Positions 58,801 to 63,207 of a stretch of 63,207 nucleotides of DNA are shown here, in pieces. The notes beneath the pieces are model-generated. The model ran no database searches and was not told the DNA's origin. It saw nothing but the letters and a program-made list of their open reading frames with translations. This DNA is from a virus. Within the stretch, counting starts at the first letter, position 1. Each line of letters opens with the position of its first letter. The position numbers and the translations under genes were made by a program. Where the stretch lies: positions 1 to 63,207 of IMG/VR virus record IMGVR_UViG_3300035670_000203. One strand, written 5' to 3'.

Positions 58801-58862
58801 TTCAGTAATCTTAAAATTACTTCATTGATATTTTCTGTAGTAACTTTTTGATTACCAGCCAT
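55857..58862 (-). CDS. Tape measure protein, 1001 aa
   Basis: A charged, Pro-rich N-terminus (about 1-125), a helical part with KKRKSREGELES, hydrophobic helices (about 225-330, FIGNIILGRILIKLVNWI and GKGIALFTAGATIPAMF), and at about 400 the tape-measure signature GPKGRDRVPAMLTDGEFVM...VGAVNKYGVETLEAMNAAGG (split). The C-terminus is Lys/Thr/Ser-rich and probably disordered. Follows the gp26/60-aa pair, the usual place. At about 1.5 A per residue it would set a tail of roughly 150 nm; this is arithmetic from length. Confidence 0.75.
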   Translation of the reverse strand: MAGNQKVTTENINEVILRLLKINSGLELDYQTYYEIIKKKLASARLIGKELPREEDELLRNEFKRVKNKKGRFKVKTSKAKVSVSPPPSAPPSPSSGGGNRPRGGKIAKSPSGKITANNSFFQQYIDPVKVRDITEKSAKISRTSSDNSESLKTSLDNINKTLDSIVNTLTDINDRNRNQLEEKRKEEENKKRKSREGELESKTFDGIKKAISAITKPFQSIWDKILNFIGNIILGRILIKLVNWIADPKNQGKIKSIIRFFKDWWPALLGSYVLFGTTFGKFVRGTVGMLGRFIFQIGKVAIPQLLKFIRTPLGKGIALFTAGATIPAMFPQTVNEQERKTEKAPGSKDDKIKQLQTQKANLNVFERLQGKGSEIDEQIYFLQTGKTKQYGFSGGGFSGGLGSGLVNGPKGRDRVPAMLTDGEFVMSVGAVNKYGVETLEAMNAAGGGTNQPQVVGGKTYAYGGGEIRRDSGGGNDFEKLLYAMNKWFLSKGINLQEPQTWGPTTNEFASNSANFINRTAGQIGNIKLDPNQIGNIGMNAGVQAQKYLQGDQLKKDVSSLIDSSAKFGSGLYSQSLNYGNKVLSDIKSGKIQDKASQTVNQISQIPKNTGAKFFDTMKNVSSSKRYNDLSKGMEKIQDRQITFGDSFIRKLPDGPFKEIADKGLIPIPSGNATTMRNLTFLKSILGPLGRPFKILSNPQVDKMRMQTIEQTMGKNGLKVDPKTGKVTMNWNQEDINKGAKGGGAYSDKVSGGSAANSILGRFTASTKPGGDVLYSDDRYNFNRTVGEYAQLAKEGLLKGSFSDATYFGASMLGRFAQDIGWLNQRALGSEIKIGKIDRSKIDPSTGKQKTPEQLKKDQQKAIAEQKKIKKQQENQRKLEEKRPWWDKMGWFGGGSAKVKEEEKKKKEFLKKNKSAKLYDKPQKNTKQPTKSRFTRPKTATKTPVKPIPKPAANKKTSQYKGGQRSSKSKGSTKSSKPPSFSPNHSAKSTKTARSTYGVKK

Positions 58863-59034
58863 TACTTTGTTGCTTCTGTTTAGATTCTTCTTCTTCTATA
58901 TGTTGCTTTAATAATTCAACGTAAATATCCCTTTCCCAAGGAATCATATTTTCAATTTCAGTCAATGAATATTTATGATATTGCATTAACGAAAAATTTA
59001 ATTTGAAATATGATTCAAGATCCATATGAATCAT
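58852..59034 (-). CDS. Small tail-assembly protein, gp51-like by position
   Basis: 60 residues, MIHMDLESYFKLNFSLMQYH, then YSLTEIENMIPWERDIYVEL and a Glu/Gln-rich end (HIEEEESKQKQQSNGW). It overlaps the tape-measure start by 11 bases and starts 2 bases after the gp26-like stop. Position and the IPWERDIYV motif match small baseplate/tail-assembly proteins (gp51-like in cyanophage annotation). It may form the second half of a tail-assembly chaperone pair. Confidence 0.65.
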   Translation of the reverse strand: MIHMDLESYFKLNFSLMQYHKYSLTEIENMIPWERDIYVELLKQHIEEEESKQKQQSNGW

Positions 59035-59036
59035 TG

Positions 59037-59756
59037 CTATGCGAAAAAACTTGATAACCCTTCAAGAATGACTTCACTTTCAACCTTGGTGTTAGGATTT
59101 GTAACATTAATTGTATGAGAAAGTTTTGGCATAGTCTCAAAGAACTTTTCAATTTCTTTGAATTGAGATGAATTCATTTGATCAAGAAAATCCATCAGTT
59201 CTTTTTTAGTCACATCAGCAGCAGACCAAACTTCTTCTTCATTATAGATTTTATCCACACAAGATGCAACAAGTTCAAATGATTGTTCCATCGCATTATT
59301 ACTAGACATATCAAAGTTATTTTTAATGAACTGATCTAGAGAAGGATACTTCATTTCCATCATCAAAGAATCATCTAACTTAATTTTGTTAGTATGATCT
59401 GGATTAGTTTTAACTTTAATATCATCGACATCTATTTTAACAGTCACATTTGTCTCTTCGTCATCTGGACAAATAACATTTAACTCTATTTCTTCACCGA
59501 CTGATTTTGCACGAATATTTAAGAACAAATATTCAATGTCAAAGGTAGGTAAAGATTCTACTTTAATTCCTTTTGTTTCAACACAGTTTTTAATGACTGT
59601 TTTAATTGCAGTAGTAATTTGTTTAGTATCTTCAGACTCTAAAGCAATGACCAAAAGTTTTTCTTCTTTAACTAAGAAAGGTCTATACTTAATTGTCTGT
59701 CCAGTTGAAGGCAATTCAAGTTCATAAGTTGGTGTGGCAATTTTTGGTAAAGGCAT
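59037..59756 (-). CDS. gp26: Baseplate hub assembly protein gp26-like
   Basis: 239 residues. MPLPKIATPTYELELPSTGQ, IKYRPFLVKEEKLLVIALES, VIKNCVETKGI and FDIEYLFLNIRAKSVGE are the hallmarks of the T4 baseplate protein family (gp26). The start is fixed by the motif. A CATAAATA late box lies 29 bases upstream. It is expected to act in hub or tail-tube assembly and, next to a tape measure, behaves like a tail-assembly chaperone. Confidence 0.88.
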   Translation of the reverse strand: MPLPKIATPTYELELPSTGQTIKYRPFLVKEEKLLVIALESEDTKQITTAIKTVIKNCVETKGIKVESLPTFDIEYLFLNIRAKSVGEEIELNVICPDDEETNVTVKIDVDDIKVKTNPDHTNKIKLDDSLMMEMKYPSLDQFIKNNFDMSSNNAMEQSFELVASCVDKIYNEEEVWSAADVTKKELMDFLDQMNSSQFKEIEKFFETMPKLSHTINVTNPNTKVESEVILEGLSSFFA

Positions 59757-59784
59757 AATCTCCTTACAATAAACTCAGGTATTT

Positions 59785-59792
59785 TATTTATG
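59785..59792 (-). promoter_or_regulatory. Late-type promoter box CATAAATA
   Basis: CATAAATA on the minus strand 29 bases before the gp26-like gene, in the divergent region facing two plus-strand genes. It is a textbook cyanophage late box and is only 5 bases from the conserved palindrome of the composite element. Confidence 0.65.
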
Positions 59793-59797
59793 AGGGT

Positions 59798-59855
59798 TGT
59801 GCCAGATTACAAAGTGTCTCCTAATCAGACTTTTTTGGAGAGTATGCCCTATAAT
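59798..59855 (+). promoter_or_regulatory. Composite palindrome-hairpin-promoter element, copy 9, divergent
   Basis: TGTGCCAGATTACAAAGTGTCTCC (split: TGTGCCAG, ATTACAA, AGTGTCTCC) matches the conserved block (compare TGTGCCAGTTTGAGAAGTGG of copy 6). A TCTCC/GGAGA stem (59817-59821/59837-59841) and TATAAT (59850-59855) follow on the plus strand. The region lies between divergent genes, so it is not a 3' end of anything; this shows that the block travels with promoters rather than with terminators alone. Confidence 0.65.
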
Positions 59856-59879
59856 TAAATGGTAAACCATCAAAACGAA

Positions 59880-60119
59880 ATGCGAAAACTTTTTTTCACC
59901 CTAGTATTTTTCTATGGAGTTGGTCTATCCACCTACTTTGCTCATTGGGGAATTAGGGACATGGCAGCTCTAGAAAAAGCAGTTTCAGTTGGAGCACATC
60001 ACGAAGAGATGAGGCATAGGATGAATGTTTCTGCTGAGGGGAATTGGTTTCTTCTTTCAAATCTAATTGCAGTAACAGGTGCTCTAGGTGTTGTCGGAGG
60101 ATCTAAAAAAAATGCTTAA
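59880..60119 (+). CDS. Two-pass membrane protein, 79 aa
   Basis: The ATG chosen is MRKLFFTLVFFYGVGLSTYF; an earlier ATG (59859) lies only 4 bases past the -10 and cannot be transcribed. Two hydrophobic segments (residues about 3-20, and WFLLSNLIAVTGALGVVGG near the end) with a charged, His-rich loop (GAHHEEMRHRMN). An early-type promoter precedes it although its neighbours are late structural genes. A small membrane protein of unknown role; holin-like possibility cannot be excluded. Confidence 0.65.
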   Translation: MRKLFFTLVFFYGVGLSTYFAHWGIRDMAALEKAVSVGAHHEEMRHRMNVSAEGNWFLLSNLIAVTGALGVVGGSKKNA

Positions 60120-60243
60120 GGTTCTAAAGTATCTTATTATTGGATACGGAATATTATTAGGGTCTATTTATTTTCTTGCGGCAATTGTTCCTGCACCATC
60201 TGCTGATATTAGGGAAGGATTTTCCTCTAAGTTTTCAAAATAA
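60112..60243 (+). CDS. Single-pass membrane protein, 43 aa
   Basis: MLKVLKYLIIGYGILLGSIY, then FLAAIVPAPSADIREGF and SSKFSK. The start overlaps the upstream stop by 8 bases (AATGCTTAA), so the two are coupled. One transmembrane helix and a short tail with PAPSAD, possibly periplasmic. Ends just before a strong terminator. Confidence 0.65.
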   Translation: MLKVLKYLIIGYGILLGSIYFLAAIVPAPSADIREGFSSKFSK

Positions 60244-60244
60244 T

Positions 60245-60277
60245 AAAAAAGAGAGGAGATATCTCCTCTCTTTTTTT
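60245..60277. terminator. Bidirectional intrinsic terminator
   Basis: GAGAGGAGATATCTCCTCTC is a perfect 20-base palindrome (60251-60270) flanked by AAAAAA and TTTTTTT. On either strand the stem is followed by a T-run, so it can end transcripts of the small plus-strand operon and of the gp54-like minus-strand gene. The two genes converge on it, 8 and 10 bases away from the palindrome's ends. Confidence 0.92.
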
Positions 60278-60279
60278 AT

Positions 60280-61134
60280 CTAAAATAATCGAGTATTGAG
60301 TGCATTATTATTTCCAGAGAAAGGATTGGATAATGCACTATCACTAAAATTAGTAAAATTAGTATTAGTAAGAGTTCCTGGAGAAAAGTTTCCAAGATTA
60401 AGACCTTGCTGAAAAGCATTTGTATTAATTTTAGCTTGATCTGCTTGAGTTAAATCAAATGGATTTCTAGGAGCAGTCTTTGAAGTAGTTTGACCAGGCT
60501 CAGAAACTCCAGGATTTTCTTTTATATTACCTGCAACATAACGATCAAAAGAAAATCCAACTGTAACCTTAAGTAACTGAGAAGATTCATAAGAAACTGG
60601 CATAGAATTTATAGATACAGGAAATGCATTAATAAAATCATATACCATAGTTTTTGAAGATTCTCTTGTTCCAAGATTTCTTTCAAACTTTGTAATACTT
60701 ATAAACTCAGACTTATAATCTTTTGGGTATCTAATCCTATAAAAATTATTAATATCTTTTGATCCAGTAACTTGTTCTCCAGAAATCCATCTTAACCAAG
60801 CTTCAAAGTAACGAATTTGATCATAAGATTGATTTACATAAAAAGTAAAGTCTGCCCTATCATCATAAATTCTTCTATATGCGTGTCTTTGAGTAACCCC
60901 AGTATAATCATTATTCAATTCGTGAGTAGTAAGAGTAGATCCAGGGAGACTTGCATCAGAACAAGTTAATGTAAGAATATCTGTTATTTCTCCAGGAAAT
61001 CCACTTTGTCTAATAAATGATTCTGCTTCATCAGGTGGTTTTATGTAAACCTCATAATGAGAAGTTAATGCGGGTTGCATTATGATTCTCTTAATATCCA
61101 ATATCTTCCTAGTTCTTGGAGTTGGCGCTGCCAT
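60280..61134 (-). CDS. Baseplate tail-tube initiator gp54-like
   Basis: 284 residues. IIMQPALTSHYEVYIKPPDE, FIRQSGFPGEITDILTLTCS and GVTQRHAYRRIYDDRADFTF form the first half of a tail-tube fold. NFYRIRYPKDYKSEFISITKF, MVYDFINAFPVSINSMPVSY and LLKVTVGFSFDRYVAGN form the second. This is typical of tube and tube-initiator proteins (T4 gp19/gp54 type). I prefer gp54 because the gp48 cap is encoded nearby, but a tube subunit is not ruled out. Disordered Asn-rich end (NPFSGNNNALNTRLF). Confidence 0.75.
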   Translation of the reverse strand: MAAPTPRTRKILDIKRIIMQPALTSHYEVYIKPPDEAESFIRQSGFPGEITDILTLTCSDASLPGSTLTTHELNNDYTGVTQRHAYRRIYDDRADFTFYVNQSYDQIRYFEAWLRWISGEQVTGSKDINNFYRIRYPKDYKSEFISITKFERNLGTRESSKTMVYDFINAFPVSINSMPVSYESSQLLKVTVGFSFDRYVAGNIKENPGVSEPGQTTSKTAPRNPFDLTQADQAKINTNAFQQGLNLGNFSPGTLTNTNFTNFSDSALSNPFSGNNNALNTRLF

Positions 61135-61136
61135 CG

Positions 61137-61144
61137 AATAAATA
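61137..61144 (+). promoter_or_regulatory. Late-type promoter box AATAAATA (plus)
   Basis: AATAAATA 22 bases upstream of gp4 on the plus strand, in the 31-base gap between divergent genes. Its partner on the minus strand overlaps the gp4 start codon. Confidence 0.5.
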
Positions 61145-61160
61145 TTCTTTGTTTATATTG

Positions 61161-61168
61161 TATTTATG
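61161..61168 (-). promoter_or_regulatory. Late-type promoter box CATAAATA (minus)
   Basis: CATAAATA on the minus strand 27 bases before the gp54-like gene. It overlaps the ATG of gp4 on the other strand, so the promoter and a start codon share bases. Face-to-face late promoters of this kind give overlapping leader RNAs. Confidence 0.6.
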
Positions 61169-61633
61169 AGAAGAGAAGAAAAATATCATCAAGGTAAATT
61201 TAGACCACAAAATCCAGAAAAATACAAGGGAGATATTAACAATATAATTTACAGAAGTTCTTGGGAGTTGGTTGCACTTCAATGGTGTGATAGAAATCCA
61301 GATGTATTAGAATATGGATCCGAGGAATTTTTTATTCCATATTTTGATGAAACTACAAGAAGAGTCAGAAGATATTTTCCAGATCTTTTCATAAAAGTAA
61401 AAGATAATCAAGGATCTATTAAAAACTATGTGGTAGAAATAAAACCAAAAAAACAAACAAAACCACCAGAACAGACTTCAAGAAAAAGACAAAAAACTTA
61501 TATTAATGAAATGATCACTTATGAAAAAAATTTAAGTAAGTGGAGATATGCAGAAGAGTGGTGTAAAGATAGAGGATTGATATTTAAAATACTTACAGAA
61601 GATGATTTAGGGATTAAGTATCGTAATAAATAA
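61166..61633 (+). CDS. gp4: Head completion protein gp4
   Basis: 155 residues. MRREEKYHQGKFRPQNPEKY, IIYRSSWELVALQWCDRNP and FIPYFDETTRRVRRYFPDLF are characteristic of the T4 gp4/gp50 family with a TnsA-like nuclease fold; YVVEIKPKKQ has the E-x-K and ETT/PDL the acidic metal ligands. Needed to make heads competent for tail joining in T4. Preceded by AATAAATA on the plus strand. Confidence 0.9.
   Translation: MRREEKYHQGKFRPQNPEKYKGDINNIIYRSSWELVALQWCDRNPDVLEYGSEEFFIPYFDETTRRVRRYFPDLFIKVKDNQGSIKNYVVEIKPKKQTKPPEQTSRKRQKTYINEMITYEKNLSKWRYAEEWCKDRGLIFKILTEDDLGIKYRNK
61625..61632 (+). promoter_or_regulatory. Possible late-type box AATAAATA (plus)
   Basis: AATAAATA overlaps the stop codon region of gp4 and lies 82 bases upstream of the gp48 start. 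The long leader and coding overlap make it a weak candidate; gp48 also has a good ribosome site (AGGGAGGAG). Confidence 0.3.
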
Positions 61634-61714
61634 ATTATAAAGAACTTCTATTCTAATGCAATATAAAAAGAATCCAACTTACATTCTCGGGTTCCTTGTT
61701 AGGGAGGAGTTCTA

Positions 61715-63070
61715 ATGGCTGAAGAAAAAAAAGCTGGACAAGGGTGGGAAAAAAATACAGATAATACTTTTAAAGCAACTTTAAGTGTTCCAAAAAAACC
61801 ATCGGCAGTAGTTCAAACAGCATCCTCTTCAGGAACAAGTCAAAATACAAATCAAAGAGTAAGAGTAATAGTAAATAATGAAACTGGTGCAATACAACTA
61901 TATGAAACTAGGGAACCTTTAGGTGATAGATTATTCAATACCTTTAATCCATCTACAGGTAAATGGGAATCTCCATCTAATGATCCTCAAGCATTTAATG
62001 AAATACAAAATAGAATAGGAACTGATGGAATTCAAAAATTACAAAATCAAGCAAAACAAGGAGCAATAAATGGAGTAATAAATCCAACTTCAACAAATGA
62101 AAATAAGGTAAAAATATCATCTACAGAAGGATATAAATCTTTATCAAATACAATTAAACAAGATCCAAATTCTGGACAAGTAGGACCAGAATCATTTAAT
62201 CAAGGCGAAATTAGTCAAGCAGTAGGACAAGGAAAACTTAGAAGTAGTTATGGGGATACTAGATATCCACTAAATATGAAATCTGACCAAGATTATATTA
62301 AATTTACAATGTATACTTATGTACCAAAAACATTTGGACTTACATCTGGACTTGGTGCATTTAGTGGTTCAAATAAAGGATCTAAACTTGGAACAGTCAC
62401 TCTTCCTATTCAACCACAAATTTCAGATTCTAATTCAGTTACCTGGGGAGAAGATACAATAAATTCTGTAGAAGCAGCGGCTGCAGCGACTGCCTATGCA
62501 TCAATAACAAGAGGTGTTGAAGGAGCAGAGGAATCTGTCAACCAAGCAGCAACAGGTATTGCTGAACAAAAAGGAAGCATAACTACAACTTTAGCAGCAG
62601 GTCTTGCTGGAAAGGCTGTTGGTGCAAATGAAAATTTCTTAAGCAGAGTAACTGGAGGAATCTTAAACAATAATGTAGAGTTATTATTTCAAGGACCAGC
62701 TTTAAGATCATTTTCTTTTACTTTTATAATGTCAGCAAGAGAGCCAAGAGAAAGTGAAGCAATAAGAAATATCATAAGATTTTTCAAGCAAGGAATGAGT
62801 GTTAAAAGAACAGAATCAAATCTTTTCCTAAAAGCACCTAATGTTTTTGATATTGAATATTATCATAAAAATGCTCCTCACAAATATATAAACAAAATCA
62901 AAACCTGCGCTCTTCAAAATTGTTCAGTAAATTACACTCCTGATGGAAATTATGCAACTTATGAAGATGGAGCTATGACACAATATAGTTTAACTCTATC
63001 ATTTGGTGAGATTGATCCATTATATGATGATGAATATGATGCACTTGGACTCGATCACATAGGTTACTAA
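61715..63070 (+). CDS. gp48: Baseplate tail-tube cap gp48
   Basis: 451 residues, longer than T4 gp48 (364) because of a Ser/Gln/Asn-rich N-terminal half (about 1-180). KFTMYTYVPKTFGL starts the conserved part. FSFTFIMSAREPRESEAIRN, IRFFKQGMSVKRTESNLFLK, FDIEYYHKNAPHKYINKIK and NCSVNYTPDGNYATYEDGAM are diagnostic for the cap. AGGGAGGAG precedes the ATG by 6 bases. In T4 it caps the baseplate side of the tube with gp54. Confidence 0.88.
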   Translation: MAEEKKAGQGWEKNTDNTFKATLSVPKKPSAVVQTASSSGTSQNTNQRVRVIVNNETGAIQLYETREPLGDRLFNTFNPSTGKWESPSNDPQAFNEIQNRIGTDGIQKLQNQAKQGAINGVINPTSTNENKVKISSTEGYKSLSNTIKQDPNSGQVGPESFNQGEISQAVGQGKLRSSYGDTRYPLNMKSDQDYIKFTMYTYVPKTFGLTSGLGAFSGSNKGSKLGTVTLPIQPQISDSNSVTWGEDTINSVEAAAAATAYASITRGVEGAEESVNQAATGIAEQKGSITTTLAAGLAGKAVGANENFLSRVTGGILNNNVELLFQGPALRSFSFTFIMSAREPRESEAIRNIIRFFKQGMSVKRTESNLFLKAPNVFDIEYYHKNAPHKYINKIKTCALQNCSVNYTPDGNYATYEDGAMTQYSLTLSFGEIDPLYDDEYDALGLDHIGY

Positions 63071-63071
63071 A

Positions 63072-63207
63072 ATGGCATCGTACTTCAGACAAGTTCCAAA
63101 TTTTGAATATATATCAAGAAACTCCGATGAAAAAAATCTATCGGATTATGTTCCAGTAAAAAATCTTTTTAAAAAAGGAAAATTAAGAGAAGATATTTTT
63201 CAAGATC
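63072..63207 (+). CDS. gp53: Baseplate wedge gp53, 5' part only
   Basis: First 45 codons before the window ends. MASYFRQVPNFEYISRNSDE, SDYVPVKNLFKKGKLREDIF match the start of cyanophage gp53 (Y.R..PDFDY...VKNLFKRG.IREDI). Begins one base after the gp48 stop, so it is part of the gp4-gp48-gp53 unit. A wedge protein that binds the lysozyme-bearing hub in T4. Confidence 0.8.
   Translation, partial: MASYFRQVPNFEYISRNSDEKNLSDYVPVKNLFKKGKLREDIFQD

Noticed and set aside
1-63207. tRNA genes and cyanophage auxiliary genes (psbA, psbD, hli, talC, mazG)
   Set aside because: I looked for T-loop patterns and for the known protein motifs and saw none. Absence in this window says nothing about the rest of the genome. 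A tRNAscan-SE run would settle the tRNA question.

Overview
This window looks like part of the genome of a marine T4-like myovirus, most probably a cyanophage. The evidence is a low G+C content, dense and mostly minus-strand gene packing with 1-4 base stop/start overlaps, homologues of T4 gp26, gp5, gp4, gp48, gp53 and a gp54-like tube initiator, late-promoter boxes of the form (C/G/A)ATAAATA, and a very long tail-fibre region of the type seen in marine cyanophages. No photosynthesis gene (psbA, hli), tRNA, CRISPR array or insertion sequence was seen, so the host assignment is an inference from gene families and style.

Layout. (1) About 1-14.0 kb: an early-type cluster of some 50 small minus-strand genes. 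Most are unrecognised; several are single-pass membrane miniproteins. Embedded in it is an RNA-repair cassette: T4 Rnl1-type RNA ligase, a polynucleotide-kinase domain and a PNK-type 3'-phosphatase as separate genes. A calcineurin-like phosphoesterase and an HNH nuclease are also here. The cluster is punctuated by a recurring composite element (conserved near-palindrome, then hairpin, then TATAAT) that joins a terminator-like structure to a promoter. (2) About 14.1-24.9 kb: a sugar- and protein-modification island with several glycosyltransferase-like genes, a three-domain methyltransferase-glycosyltransferase-methyltransferase, a sulfotransferase, two 2OG-Fe(II) oxygenases, a DUF6165 protein and a CxxCxxCC protein. 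One RCC1-propeller gene sits inside it and a second directly follows it. (3) About 24.9-45.0 kb: adhesion and fibre genes, including a 1170-residue RCC1 protein, a collagen-like fibre with a C-terminal S74 chaperone, two large beta-helix fibres and a glycine-rich protein. (4) About 45.0-59.8 kb: small genes, a third 2OG oxygenase, a beta-helical spike, gp5-like hub, gp27-like hub, two tape-measure-like proteins (one carrying two cell-wall hydrolase domains) and the gp26/60-residue pair. (5) About 59.8-63.2 kb: two small plus-strand membrane proteins, a bidirectional terminator, a gp54-like gene (minus), and plus-strand gp4, gp48 and a truncated gp53.

How the parts fit. The right half builds the tail: tube initiator and cap (gp54, gp48), baseplate wedge (gp53), hub and spike (gp5, gp27-like, beta-helix), tape measure, cell-wall hydrolases, and a large set of receptor-binding fibres. 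The modification island lies among the fibre genes and shares their strand and late boxes, so it may decorate fibres or the host surface. The left cluster would act early on the host and protect RNA from host nucleases.

The points most worth a second look are: the RCC1 proteins with exactly 7, 7 and 21 WG repeats (one, one and three whole propellers); the composite palindrome-hairpin-promoter element, including one copy between divergent genes; the split PNK cassette; and the tape-measure-like protein with two peptidoglycan-hydrolase domains beside a gp5 hub lacking an obvious lysozyme domain.
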